DNA from: JACVRX01 sp963831385
GTDB lineage: Bacteria; Actinomycetota; Actinomycetes; Jiangellales; Jiangellaceae
Direction of reading: 5' to 3'
DNA: 64,000 bases
Assembly (NCBI GenBank): GCA_963831385.1
Contig: CAWHPW010000014.1
Span: forward strand, 62,001 to 126,000
This document shows positions 41,135-50,249 of the stretch, one piece after another. Made by a program: the position numbers and the translations under genes. The notes under the pieces are model-generated. The model searched no databases and was not told the DNA's origin. It worked only from the letters and a program-made list of their open reading frames with translations. How positions within the stretch are numbered: the first letter of the stretch is position 1; the number at the start of each line of letters is the position of its first letter.

Positions 41135-42730
41135 ATGTTCGATCAGTTGGTTTCGGTTCGCGGGCAGCTCGCTGAGCTGGTTACCGCGTTGGACCCCGAC
41201 GCGCTGTCCGGGCAGACCGCCCGCGGCTGGTGGGCCGAACTCGACCGGGTCGAACGGCTGGCCGCGGCGGGTAAGACCCTGCTGGCCAGGCGGGTCGCCG
41301 ACACGCACCGGCCGGAACAGCGCGGCACCAAGACCGCCGCCGAGGAGCTGGCCCACCAGGGAGGCACGTCGACCGGTGCGGCCAAGGATGCGGTGCACAC
41401 CTCGCAGCGGCTACTCGACCAACCCCGGATCGACGGCGCGCTGCGGCGCGGTGAGCTGTCCTCGGCGCAGGCCGCTGCCATCAGTAGTGCGACCGCGGCG
41501 AACCCGGCCGGAGAGGCCCGGCTGGTCGAACTCGCCGGGCAGGTGTCGCTGGCCGAACTACGCGAGGAGTGCGCCCGGGTCCGAGCGGCGGCCGATCCGA
41601 GCCCCGAAGCCACCAACCGGCGCATCCACGCCGCCCGGGCGCTGCACCGGTGGATCGACGCCGAAGGGTTCTGGAACCTCCACGCCAAAGGCAGCCCACG
41701 AGCCGGCGCCGCGTTCAACACAGTCCTGGACCGGCTCATCGACCAAGTCTTCCGCGCCGCCCGCGCCGAAGGCCGCAAGGAATCCCACCAGGCGTACGGC
41801 TTCGACGCGCTGATGGGCATGGCCGACCAACTGCACCAACCTGCCGAGGCGGCCGCCTCCAATCCGACCCAAGGTGGTAAGGGTCGCCGCGGCGGCGACG
41901 CCGACAGCTCACCGACGGGCAGCACAGGGGGGAACGGCACCAAGCAGGCCGGTGCGGGTGGTATCACAGCGGCCGGTACCGCATGGGCCGGCTCCAGCGT
42001 GCCCGATTCCGCCGAGGCCGGTTCAAGCGCGGCAGGTGAGCCGGGGATCTTCGCCGCTGGCCGCCGAACCCGCGCGCCGGAGTGTGGAGTGCGGGCCAAG
42101 CAGTCGGTCAATCCGCGCTATCTGGCATTGCTGCGGGTGGATGTGCAGGCGTTGCGCCGCGGCCAGGCGATCGGTGGCGAAATGTGTGAGATCGCCGGCG
42201 TCGGCCCGGTGTCGGTCTCCGTCGCCCGTGACGTGCTCGGCGAGGCAATCGTCAAACTGGTCATCACTGACGGGGTCGACGTCCTCAATGTGACCCATCT
42301 GGGCCGCGGGCCGACGGCCGCGCAGAAGGCCGCGCTGTTGTGGGCGAACCCAACTTGCTCGGTGCAAGGCTGCAACCGCAATCGGTTGGAGTGGGACCAC
42401 CGCCAACCCTGGGCCGAAACGCACCACACCCGGCTGGACGAACTCGACGGGCTCTGTGCGTTTCACCATGACCTGAAGACCCGCCTCGGCTACGCCCTCG
42501 TGCCGGGCACTGGGAAGCGGGCGTTCGTCGCCTCCGACGACCCCCGACACCCCGGCTACCGCAAACCACCGGCCCACCGCTCGAGGCGAGACGCACCACC
42601 CGCCGCTGCCAGCCGCGGCACCGGACGGGACGGGACCGGACGGCCACCGGGCCGCGCCAACGACAGCAGAGCCTCCGCTGGCCGCCGGGGCCAACAACCA
42701 GGCCTGTTCGCCGAGCCACAACCACCCTAG
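41135..42730 (+). CDS. DUF222 / 13E12-family HNH endonuclease
   Basis: A 531-residue protein of the actinobacterial 13E12 repeat family. The DUF222 domain covers about residues 1-240 (ELDRVERLAAAGKTLLARRV, SSAQAAAISSATAANPAGEA), then a low-complexity Gly/Ala/Thr linker (about 250-310), a middle domain, and the HNH nuclease CSVQGCNRNRLEWDHRQPW with DGLCAFHHDLKT. These genes are multicopy in mycobacteria and other actinobacteria and may be mobile-element-like, but no repeats flank this one. ATG 41135 follows a TAGACT 8 bp earlier, hinting at a leaderless transcript. Confidence 0.9.
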   Translation: MFDQLVSVRGQLAELVTALDPDALSGQTARGWWAELDRVERLAAAGKTLLARRVADTHRPEQRGTKTAAEELAHQGGTSTGAAKDAVHTSQRLLDQPRIDGALRRGELSSAQAAAISSATAANPAGEARLVELAGQVSLAELREECARVRAAADPSPEATNRRIHAARALHRWIDAEGFWNLHAKGSPRAGAAFNTVLDRLIDQVFRAARAEGRKESHQAYGFDALMGMADQLHQPAEAAASNPTQGGKGRRGGDADSSPTGSTGGNGTKQAGAGGITAAGTAWAGSSVPDSAEAGSSAAGEPGIFAAGRRTRAPECGVRAKQSVNPRYLALLRVDVQALRRGQAIGGEMCEIAGVGPVSVSVARDVLGEAIVKLVITDGVDVLNVTHLGRGPTAAQKAALLWANPTCSVQGCNRNRLEWDHRQPWAETHHTRLDELDGLCAFHHDLKTRLGYALVPGTGKRAFVASDDPRHPGYRKPPAHRSRRDAPPAAASRGTGRDGTGRPPGRANDSRASAGRRGQQPGLFAEPQPP

Positions 42731-42829
42731 GCAGGCAGCGGCGGCCGATGAGGACGGACCGGCAGACAGCGATTCGACGGTGAACTCTTGGGCGGCCCAC
42801 TGCGACCAGCCGAGGCCGGCGGCGGTCCT

Positions 42830-43508
42830 TCACCGCGGCTCCGGCCGCGGCGACGACGCGCCCCGATCAAGGACGCTGGCGCACATGGTGTCGCCGAGCC
42901 ATCGCTCGTACTCGTCGAGCGACCAGCCGCGGTCCACGGTGAGGCGACGGAAGATCTCCGGAGCGGTCAGGGTCCACAACAGGTCGCCGGCTCGGTGTGC
43001 ATCGAGACCAGGTTTCAAGGCCTCCAGTTCCGCGAGCCTCCGGGCCATGTGGCCGGTGCCTATCATCCGCTCGGTCTCGGTGGTCGCGACCAGATCAGCG
43101 AGATCCGGATCGCCGGCCGCCGCACCAGCGATCAGCACGGCCTGCACACCACCGACGCGCTCCGCGATCTGCCGGCCAATTCGCGCATACACGAGAAAGG
43201 CCCGACGCGGATCCGTCTCGCGCGCAAGCTCCTGGAAGGCCGGCCGCTCAGCCATCGGGACAGGTTCGTCGTCGCCAGCCAGCCGGACGTCGTAGAGCCG
43301 CTTGGCGAGCGTAGCTTTGGTGCCGAACCCGTTGTAGACCGTCTGTGCCGACACCCCGGCCCGTCGCGCGATCGCGGCGATGCTGGAGCCGGTGTAGCCG
43401 TCGATCGGCGAACATCTCCTCGGCGGCAGCCAGGATGCGCACCTGGGTGCTTCGCGCCTGCTCGGCACGCAACGGACTCTGGTAGGGCCGTTGTAAACGA
43501 CTCGCCAT
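42830..43508 (-). pseudogene. TetR-family regulator with an apparent frameshift
   Basis: ATG 43508 opens MASRLQRPYQSPLRAEQAR and RILAAAEEMFAD, the first helix of a TetR DNA-binding domain. The frame must then shift by one base near 43404 to continue IDGYTGSSIAAIARRAGVSA and QTVYNGFGTKATLAKRLYDV, the rest of the helix-turn-helix, and on through a full ligand domain to 42830. As read the gene is broken inside the DNA-binding domain. It faces the SnoaL-like gene across 61 bp and would be its expected regulator. Confidence 0.85.
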
Positions 43509-43569
43509 TGGGTTTATGCTCACTAAATCAAAGGAAGAAGCACTCAACTGAATTGTAGCGGAGGAGCAG

Positions 43570-44127
43570 ATGCACGACCTGGTACGGCGCAGCTACCGCG
43601 CCATTGTCACTGGCATGGTTGACGACGTCACGGACTACATCCATGACGACTTCGTCAATGACGAGGCGACTAACGAGCCGCCAGCCGCCGAGGCAGGCGG
43701 CCCCTGGGGCTTCGCGACGACCGTGGCATGGTTGCGCACCGCCTACAGTGAGCTCGACGTCATCGAGCACGAGTTCATGCAAGACGCTGATCGATACGTG
43801 TCCGAGGTGACGATGCACGGGACCCACACGGGGCCCCTGGTGGTCCGTGATGGCGACAGGCACGTCGTATTCCCGCCGTCCGGACGGCGCTTCGCGCACC
43901 GGCACGTGCACTCAGGGCGCGTAGCCGACGGCAAGCTCGTCGAACATCGTGCCATCCGCGACGATCTCGGCTTGATGAACCAACTCGGGTATGCCCCGCC
44001 CACTTCCCGAGCCCTCGTCCGCCAACTCTGGTGGGCCGTCAGTGGCAAGCGAAGGGCCGCGGTCGCGGCGTTCGAGAAGCTCGAGCCAGCCATCCGACCA
44101 AGAGTGGACGTCCCGACGTCAGGGTGA
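43570..44127 (+). CDS. SnoaL-like / ester-cyclase-type NTF2-fold protein
   Basis: A 185-residue protein of the SnoaL-like polyketide cyclase family. Segments WLRTAYSELDVIEHEFMQDA, VSEVTMHGTHTGPLVV and FPPSGRRFAHRHVHSGRVAD follow the family order, with the conserved His/Thr pair of the pocket. Such proteins bind small hydrophobic molecules; a cyclase activity is not proved. GGAGGAG precedes ATG 43570. Its last 9 bp overlap the convergent GNAT gene. It may be under the adjacent TetR. Confidence 0.85.
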   Translation: MHDLVRRSYRAIVTGMVDDVTDYIHDDFVNDEATNEPPAAEAGGPWGFATTVAWLRTAYSELDVIEHEFMQDADRYVSEVTMHGTHTGPLVVRDGDRHVVFPPSGRRFAHRHVHSGRVADGKLVEHRAIRDDLGLMNQLGYAPPTSRALVRQLWWAVSGKRRAAVAAFEKLEPAIRPRVDVPTSG

Positions 44128-44679
44128 CCGGGCGTCCTGCTTGCCCAGCCAATTCATCACCCAGATTTCCACGGACTCCACCTGCAACGTCGCGGAGGTC
44201 GCCCAGCCGGCCCTGCGGTAGAAGTCGACGTTGTTCGGGTTCGTGGTTTCCAGGTACGCCGGCATACCCGCCTCGGCCGCGAGGTCGAGAGCGGGCTCCA
44301 TGACCATGCGGCCAAGTCGCCGGCCTCGACCATCCGGATGGGTCGCGAGGATCCCGAGATACCAGAACTTCTCCGCCGGCATCGCGTCCTGCACGGTCGC
44401 GTGATAGGCGGTGAGTCGAGCCAGGCTGTCGGCCGGTAGCGCCGGTTCGTCGTCTCGTGGCGCATCAGCCGGCTCGTCCCACATCGCGACCGACATGCCT
44501 CCTTCGACGATCCAGATCGTCCCCCGGTCCACCCGCTTGTCGAACAGGTGACCGGCGAAGATCGTCGCCTGATCCACGAAGCTGCCGGGGTCGGGAAAGA
44601 AGAACCGGAACGCCGGGTCGGCCGCGAACGCAGTCACGACGGTGCCGACAACCCGGTCGCGCGCTGCTTGACGTCGCAC
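44119..44679 (-). CDS. GNAT-family N-acetyltransferase
   Basis: A 186-residue acetyltransferase: RVVGTVVTAFAADPAFRFFF, then beta strands around TIWIVEGGMSVAMW, and the acetyl-CoA-binding motif LGILATHPDGRGRRLGRMVM (a R/QxxGxG/A variant, GRGRRLG). A C-terminal YLETTNPNNVDFYRRAGW is typical of the fold. GTG 44679 was chosen at the start of similarity. The upstream MFS frame runs 215 bp into this gene in another frame, which is unusual. Confidence 0.85.
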   Translation of the reverse strand: MRRQAARDRVVGTVVTAFAADPAFRFFFPDPGSFVDQATIFAGHLFDKRVDRGTIWIVEGGMSVAMWDEPADAPRDDEPALPADSLARLTAYHATVQDAMPAEKFWYLGILATHPDGRGRRLGRMVMEPALDLAAEAGMPAYLETTNPNNVDFYRRAGWATSATLQVESVEIWVMNWLGKQDARSP

Positions 44680-45991
44680 GCATGACGGCCGGCCGGCTCA
44701 TGACGATCACGGTACTGAGACCTCTTTCGGGTCCGGCCCCGATGCCGGACCCCGAGCCGGCTCGCGCAGATGGACGCAGGTGAGCTGCCCCCAGAACAAG
44801 CACGACGGCGACGAGCCCGAACGCGGCGAGGAAGGAGACGTTCTCGGCCAGCCTGCCCACCACGAAGGCAGCGACCACCCCGGACAACTGCAACGTCAAC
44901 GACTGCACCGACAGAACCGTCGCCCGTTGTTCCGACGGGGCCGATCCATGCGTGATGTCATCGGCGAGCGGCCCGCCGACTCCGAGCAGGACGTACAGGG
45001 CTACGTAGGCGGCCGCCGCAAGTGCAAAGCCCTGCGCGGCAATCCCGAGCATCGCCACCGAGGCGAACAGGGTTGCCGCGCCGAGGGCGCGGGCCGGCGA
45101 CTGCAGCAGCCGCGCAGCAGCAGGCGCGATGGACGACCCCGCCGACGTGCCGAAGAAAGCCAGCGTGACGAGCACGGAGTACGGTCCCGCCGCCTCGTCT
45201 TCGCCGCCGAGCAACTGAGCGAACGAGACAGGGGAGAGCAACTCGACCGCAACGAGCGTGACGCCGAGGCAGGCGCTGAGCAGGGTCATCCGGCGAAGCG
45301 CGCCGGGCCGAGTGGCGAGCCGCACACCGGTGCGCACGGTGGCCGGTACCTGGACGAGCGCGGCACTGAACTTGCGGTGCCGGTCACGAGCGGGTTCGCG
45401 GATCCAGCGAGCAATCGCGACCGTAGACACAAGCGAAATTGCGGCAGCGACCAGGAAGGGCACGGACAGGCTGACAACGGCCGCATCGCGGGTCGGCAGC
45501 GGAACGACCGACGTCAGCGCGCCGCCCGCCAGAGCACCGACGCCCAGCGCCGCAGCCTCGACGGCAATTCCCCTGGCCAAACCGGGCTTGAGGTCGGCGT
45601 CTGGATCGAGGGAATGAACAGAATCCACGTACCAGGCCTGCAACGGCCCGGAGTCCAGCGCCCTGGCCAGCCCACCGACGATCGAGCCGAGTGCGAGCAC
45701 GGGCAGGGTTTGGCCCAGCCCGTGCAGGAGAGCGTGGACGACGAAGAGCACCGCCGCAGCGATCAGTACCGGACGCCGGCCGACCACGTCCGCGAGACCT
45801 CCGGTCGGCAACTCGCACAAGGCTGTGGTCAGCCCGTAGCAGGCCACCAGGATCGACACGTCGGCGATGTCGAGCCCTCGGGTTCGGAACAGCAGCACCA
45901 TCACCGGGATCACGAGGCCCACCGGGAACCACCGCAGCGCCGAGAGGATCGCGTAGCGCCTGCGTATCACCTTGAGGTCCGCCGCGCTCAT
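44465..45991 (-). CDS. MFS transporter, C-terminus runs into the GNAT gene
   Basis: A major-facilitator protein with 12 helices over about residues 10-420, including the loop 2-3 motif GGLADVVGRRPVLIAAA. After the last helix (AAFGLVAVVLVLGAAHLRP) the frame continues about 95 residues of Arg-rich, non-membrane sequence that overlaps the GNAT gene by 215 bp. The natural stop has probably been lost or shifted near 44700-44760. ATG 45991 overlaps the stop of the upstream HTH gene (TGATG), so regulator and transporter form an operon. The substrate is unknown; drug export is a common role. Confidence 0.82.
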   Translation of the reverse strand: MSAADLKVIRRRYAILSALRWFPVGLVIPVMVLLFRTRGLDIADVSILVACYGLTTALCELPTGGLADVVGRRPVLIAAAVLFVVHALLHGLGQTLPVLALGSIVGGLARALDSGPLQAWYVDSVHSLDPDADLKPGLARGIAVEAAALGVGALAGGALTSVVPLPTRDAAVVSLSVPFLVAAAISLVSTVAIARWIREPARDRHRKFSAALVQVPATVRTGVRLATRPGALRRMTLLSACLGVTLVAVELLSPVSFAQLLGGEDEAAGPYSVLVTLAFFGTSAGSSIAPAAARLLQSPARALGAATLFASVAMLGIAAQGFALAAAAYVALYVLLGVGGPLADDITHGSAPSEQRATVLSVQSLTLQLSGVVAAFVVGRLAENVSFLAAFGLVAVVLVLGAAHLRPSARAGSGSGIGAGPERGLSTVIVMSRPAVMRATSSSARPGCRHRRDCVRGRPGVPVLLSRPRQLRGSGDDLRRSPVRQAGGPGDDLDRRRRHVGRDVGRAG

Positions 45992-46569
45992 CAGACGACG
46001 TCCTTCGTCGGGAACGCATGTAGGTAGACGGCGATCCGTTCGGCCTTGCCATCGCCTTCAGGTCGCTGTCGCTCAGCGCGCCGGGCGACGACCTCCCACA
46101 GCTCGCGGGAGAGTTCGGCAAGCTCGTCGGCTCGGAGGCGGAGAATGAGGTCGGAGTCTTGAGCAGCGGCGACCCATTCACGCGGCCAGTTCGTGCGGTC
46201 TGCGTACCACTCCTGCAGCCTGCCGACCATCCAGCCGATCCGCTCGTGTTCCAGCACCCGTAGGGCGGACAGGCTGGCGGGGTCGTCGATGAAGTCGGCG
46301 ACCTCCCACGACGAGAGCTCGTGCGCCGCCCGCCAGCGCTTCTCTCGCCGCGACGGCTGATCGTCGTCCTCGACGACGAAGCCGTATCTGGCCAGTTGGC
46401 GCAAGTGGTAGGACGTCGCGCCGCTGGACTCGCCGAACCGCCGACCAAGTTCGGACGCGGTCGCCGGCCCGTCGATGCGTAGAGCACCCAACAGGCGAGT
46501 GCGGAGCGGGTGGGTCAGAGCGCGCAACGTCGCGAGATTGTCGACTCGCTTACGGGTGAGAGCGGCCAT
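45991..46569 (-). CDS. ArsR-type winged-helix regulator of the MFS gene
   Basis: A 192-residue helix-turn-helix protein: NLATLRALTHPLRTRLLGAL, recognition region ESSGATSYHLRQLARYGFVV and wing DDDQPSRREKRWRAAH, followed by a helical C-terminal domain. This is the HTH_20/ArsR-like layout often paired with MFS exporters. ATG 46569 was chosen; a longer frame to 46635 would include the palindromic operator candidate at 46588-46616 as coding sequence. Confidence 0.85.
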   Translation of the reverse strand: MAALTRKRVDNLATLRALTHPLRTRLLGALRIDGPATASELGRRFGESSGATSYHLRQLARYGFVVEDDDQPSRREKRWRAAHELSSWEVADFIDDPASLSALRVLEHERIGWMVGRLQEWYADRTNWPREWVAAAQDSDLILRLRADELAELSRELWEVVARRAERQRPEGDGKAERIAVYLHAFPTKDVV

Positions 46570-46587
46570 GCACACCAGACTAGACCA

Positions 46588-46616
46588 CAAAGAATCCTTT
46601 GCAAAGATCTGTTTGC
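46588..46616. promoter_or_regulatory. candidate operator of the HTH-MFS operon
   Basis: Overlapping dyads CAAAG-4-CTTTG (46588-46601), the perfect palindrome CTTTGCAAAG (46597-46606) and GCAAA-6-TTTGC (46601-46616) form an A/T-rich island 19 bp before the regulator's ATG. This is the expected place for autorepression. The rest of the 257-bp gap to topA shows no other clear signal. Confidence 0.6.
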
Positions 46617-46826
46617 AGTTCTCCCGGCGTTTCACGAGCTACCGTCATGCGAAGCTGTTAGTCGCTGAACATCCGGCTGGCGACGATCGGATGAGCCACC
46701 AACTGCGGTCTGGGGAACAGACGCCGTTGCCTGTCGAGTTGACACAACCGGCCAGTCAGGCCGCACACTCACCTCGACAACCCGCGGCCGCCGTTGCCCC
46801 GCGGTCCCGTTCAAGGAGCTTCCCTG

Positions 46827-49436
46827 TTGACCCGAACCACCGACGCCCCGCGCCGCCTGGTCATCGTCGAGTCGCCAGCCAAGGCGAAGACGATTGCCGG
46901 GTTCCTCGGCCGCGGATACGTCGTCGAGTCGTCCTTCGGGCATATCCGTGACCTGCCGTCGAAGAAGACCGACGTTCCCCCGGCCCAGCGGGACCGGTTC
47001 GGCGACCCGGTCGGTGTCGACGTCGAGGGCGGCTTCGAGCCGCTCTATGTCGTGCCGCCGGGGCGCGCCAAGGAACAGGTGCGCAAGCTCAAAGCCGCGC
47101 TGAAGGACGCCGACGAACTGCTGCTCGCCACCGACGAGGACCGTGAGGGCGAGGCCATTGCCTGGCACTTGCGTGAGGAGCTTCGTCCCAAGGTCCCGGT
47201 GCGTCGCATGGTGTTCCACGAGATCACCGCCGACGCGATCCACGAAGCCGTCGACCACCCAAGGGACATCGACGAGGACCTGGTCGACGCGCAGGAGACG
47301 CGCCGCATCGTGGACCGCCTCTACGGTTACGAGGTCTCCCCGGTGCTCTGGCGCAAGGTCATGCAGGGCCTGTCCGCCGGCCGGGTGCAGAGCGTCGCGA
47401 CCCGGTTGGTCGTCGACCGGGAACGGGAGCGGATGGCCTTCCGCTCAGCGGAGTACTGGGACCTGAAGGCGACACTCGACACAGGGACGACTGACGAGCC
47501 CAGCTCGTTCGAGGCCAGGCTGACCTCCATCGACGGCGCTCGGGTCGCGTCGGGTCGTGACTTCGACCCGCTCGGGCGGCTGAAGGATGGCTCGTCCGCT
47601 GTCGTCGTCGTGGACGGGCGCCGTGCCCAGGCACTTGCCGGCGCGCTGCCTGACGCGCCGTTCGCTGTGCTCTCGGTCGAGGCCAAGCCTTACCGCCGCA
47701 GCCCATACGCGCCATTCCGCACCACGACCATGCAGCAGGAGGCGGCTCGCAAGCTGGGATTCGGCGCGGCTCGCACGATGCAGGTCGCGCAGCGCCTTTA
47801 CGAAGGCGGCTACATCACCTATATGCGAACCGACTCGATCACGCTGTCCGACGCAGCGGTGACCGCCGCCCGAGCGCAAGTAGCCGAGCTCTATGGCGCT
47901 GACTACCTGCCCGAGGCGCCACGTCGGTATACCAGCAAGGTCAGGAGCGCCCAGGAAGCGCACGAGGCCATCCGGCCAGCGGGGGAGACCTTCCGGACGC
48001 CGGCCGAGACCGGGCTGTCGGGTGAGGACTTCCGGCTATACGAGCTGATCTGGATGCGCACCGTCGCCTCGCAGATGCGTGACGCGGTCGGTCAAACGCT
48101 GGCCGTCCGGATCGGTGCGACTGCATCATCGGGCGAACGGGTCGAGTTCAGTGCGTCGGGCAAAACGATCACATTCTTCGGCTTCATGAAGGCCTATGTC
48201 GAAGGCGCCGACGATCCGGAGGCAGAGCTGGACGACCGGGAGCGGCGGTTGCCGCCGCTGCACGAGGGCCAGCGGTTGACCGCAACCTCGATCGAGCCGG
48301 ATGCCCACGCTACGAAGCCGCCGGCGCGGTACACCGAAGCCACCCTGGTGAAGGAACTCGAGGAACGCGACATCGGCCGGCCGTCGACATACGCCTCGAT
48401 CATCCGGACGATCCTCGACCGCGGCTACGTGTTCAAGAAGGGCACGGCGCTGGTGCCGTCCTGGCTCGCTTTCGCCGTGGTCCGGCTGCTCGAACAGCAT
48501 TTCAGCTGGCTGGTCGACTACGCCTTCACTGCCCGGATGGAGGATCGGCTCGACGAGATCGCCGCAGGCCGAGCGAAGCGGCTCGCCGAGCTGAGCCGGT
48601 TCTGGAGCGGCGGCGAGGGGTTGGAGGGGCTCAAGCACCTTGTCGACAACCTCGGCGAGATCGACGCTCGGAGGATCTCCTCGTTCCCCCTCGATGAGGG
48701 CGTGGTCGTCCGCGTCGGGCGATACGGGCCCTACGTGGAAGACGGCGACGGCAACCGGGGCAGTGTCCCGGCCGATCTCCCGCCGGACGAGCTCACCCTG
48801 GACCGGGCCCGAGAACTGCTCGCCGCCGGCAACGGCGACCGGGAGCTCGGCGTGAACCCATCGACCGGGCGCATGGTCGTGGCCAAGGCGGGGCGGTTCG
48901 GGGCTTACGTGACCGAGGTTCTGCCGGAGGACACCGCTGGCGAAAAGGCTCCGACGGCTTCGCTGCTGGCGTCCATGTCGCTGGACACCGTCACACTCGA
49001 GGACGCTGTGCGGCTGTTGTCGTTGCCGCGGGTATTGGGATCCGACGAGTCCGGCGCGGCGATCGTCGCCGCCAACGGACGTTATGGGCCGTACGTGAAG
49101 AAGGGCTCGGACTTCCGGTCGCTCCCGGACGAGGAGTCGATCTTCACCGTGACGCTGGATGAAGCCGAGAAGCTGTTCGCCCAGCCCAAAGGCCGCCGCG
49201 GGCGGCCGGTTGCCGCTCCGCCGCTGCGCGAGTTGGGTACGGACCCGGCGAACGGCAAGCCGCTGGTGATCAAGGACGGCCGGTTCGGCCCGTACGTCAC
49301 CGACGGCGAGACGAACGTGACCGTCCCGCGTGGAACGGGTGTCGAACAGCTGACCCTCGACCGGGCCGTGGAGCTCATTGCCGAGAAGCGGGCAAAGGGT
49401 CCGACGCCGAGAAAGCGCTCCCGCTCGCGGCCGTGA
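46827..49436 (+). CDS. topA: DNA topoisomerase I
   Basis: An 869-residue type IA topoisomerase that relaxes negative supercoils. The TOPRIM domain starts RLVIVESPAKAKTIAGFLG and includes LLATDEDREGEAIAWHL; the active-site Tyr332 is in YITYMRTDSITLS. Four C-terminal repeats follow (GRYGPYVEDGDG, GRFGAYVTEVLP, GRYGPYVKKGSD, GRFGPYVTDGET) and a basic tail, with no zinc fingers, the usual actinobacterial form. TTG 46827 was chosen because AAGGAG lies 8 nt upstream and family similarity begins there. Its last 62 bp overlap the convergent DedA gene. Confidence 0.95.
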   Translation: MTRTTDAPRRLVIVESPAKAKTIAGFLGRGYVVESSFGHIRDLPSKKTDVPPAQRDRFGDPVGVDVEGGFEPLYVVPPGRAKEQVRKLKAALKDADELLLATDEDREGEAIAWHLREELRPKVPVRRMVFHEITADAIHEAVDHPRDIDEDLVDAQETRRIVDRLYGYEVSPVLWRKVMQGLSAGRVQSVATRLVVDRERERMAFRSAEYWDLKATLDTGTTDEPSSFEARLTSIDGARVASGRDFDPLGRLKDGSSAVVVVDGRRAQALAGALPDAPFAVLSVEAKPYRRSPYAPFRTTTMQQEAARKLGFGAARTMQVAQRLYEGGYITYMRTDSITLSDAAVTAARAQVAELYGADYLPEAPRRYTSKVRSAQEAHEAIRPAGETFRTPAETGLSGEDFRLYELIWMRTVASQMRDAVGQTLAVRIGATASSGERVEFSASGKTITFFGFMKAYVEGADDPEAELDDRERRLPPLHEGQRLTATSIEPDAHATKPPARYTEATLVKELEERDIGRPSTYASIIRTILDRGYVFKKGTALVPSWLAFAVVRLLEQHFSWLVDYAFTARMEDRLDEIAAGRAKRLAELSRFWSGGEGLEGLKHLVDNLGEIDARRISSFPLDEGVVVRVGRYGPYVEDGDGNRGSVPADLPPDELTLDRARELLAAGNGDRELGVNPSTGRMVVAKAGRFGAYVTEVLPEDTAGEKAPTASLLASMSLDTVTLEDAVRLLSLPRVLGSDESGAAIVAANGRYGPYVKKGSDFRSLPDEESIFTVTLDEAEKLFAQPKGRRGRPVAAPPLRELGTDPANGKPLVIKDGRFGPYVTDGETNVTVPRGTGVEQLTLDRAVELIAEKRAKGPTPRKRSRSRP

Positions 49437-50031
49437 CAGATGTACGCGCGCGCCGCCTGATGATCGCCTGCTGGATGACGGCCAGGGCCGCGGCGACGAA
49501 AAACCCAACGGCCACCCCGATCACGACCGGCGCCCACATCGGGCCGTCCATGGTGCCGCCGAGGACGTAGCCGAGCCCGACCATCCAGGTTGCCCACGTC
49601 GACGCGCCGAGCAGGCTGATCCACACGTACCGGCGTGGTGGAATGCCCACCAGGCCAGCCGTTGCTGCCGCCGCAGTCCGGCCAAACGGGATGAAGCGAG
49701 CCATCGCCAGGGTCACGGTGTCGACCCCTTCGATCCGGCCGTACGCGCGGTCGACGTTGGCGCGCACGCGTCGGCCGAGGCGAGAACGTTCTAACACACC
49801 TGGAAGCGCGTGCCGGGCCGACCAGTACACGACGTGGTCCCCGATCATCGCGCCCGCGACCACGGCAATCACGACCCAACCGAGACTCAAGGTCTCGGCA
49901 GCCGCGAGCGCTCCGCCAGACACCACGAAGGCGTCGGACGGTACGGCCGGGAACACGGCGTCGAAGGCGACCAGCCCGGCCAGCACGAGCCCGCTCAACA
50001 GAGGGCTCGACGCCAACGCCGCGAGGTCCAT
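49375..50031 (-). CDS. DedA-family membrane protein
   Basis: A 218-residue SNARE-associated/DedA-family protein with about five hydrophobic segments. Signature pieces are FDAVFPAVPSDAFVVSGGAL, GAMIGDHVVYWSARHALP, and the Arg-containing MARFIPFGRTAAAATAGLVG with G-x3-R-y motifs. Family members act in lipid flipping (undecaprenyl phosphate or phosphatidylethanolamine). ATG 50031 starts exactly before the first helix; longer frames add unstructured residues. The soluble C-terminal tail overlaps topA by 62 bp, tail to tail. Confidence 0.87.
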   Translation of the reverse strand: MDLAALASSPLLSGLVLAGLVAFDAVFPAVPSDAFVVSGGALAAAETLSLGWVVIAVVAGAMIGDHVVYWSARHALPGVLERSRLGRRVRANVDRAYGRIEGVDTVTLAMARFIPFGRTAAAATAGLVGIPPRRYVWISLLGASTWATWMVGLGYVLGGTMDGPMWAPVVIGVAVGFFVAAALAVIQQAIIRRRARTSVTAASGSAFSASDPLPASRQ

Positions 50032-50094
50032 GCTGTCAGCGTCGAGGCCGATCGGGGGCCCAATCAACGGTTTGCGCCCGAAGTCAGGGAGACA

Positions 50095-50124
50095 CCAGGG
50101 TGAACCACTCCGGGGTTCACTGGT
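50095..50124. promoter_or_regulatory. hairpin in the dedA-tmk divergent region
   Basis: GTGAACC at 50100-50106 pairs with GGTTCAC at 50114-50120 (7-nt loop), with ACCA/TGGT extending the stem beyond a small bulge. It lies between two divergent genes, so an operator is more likely than a terminator. The rest of 50032-50249 shows no gene. Confidence 0.35.
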
Positions 50125-50249
50125 CGGGTGCGACCCCGAGACTTGTCTGGCCGGACGCGTCACCGGCTTGCGAATACGTATGCGACTGCCTGACTCGTCA
50201 CCACGGATGAGAGGCGTGATGTGTCGCAGTGGCTCACTACGCTGGCGAT

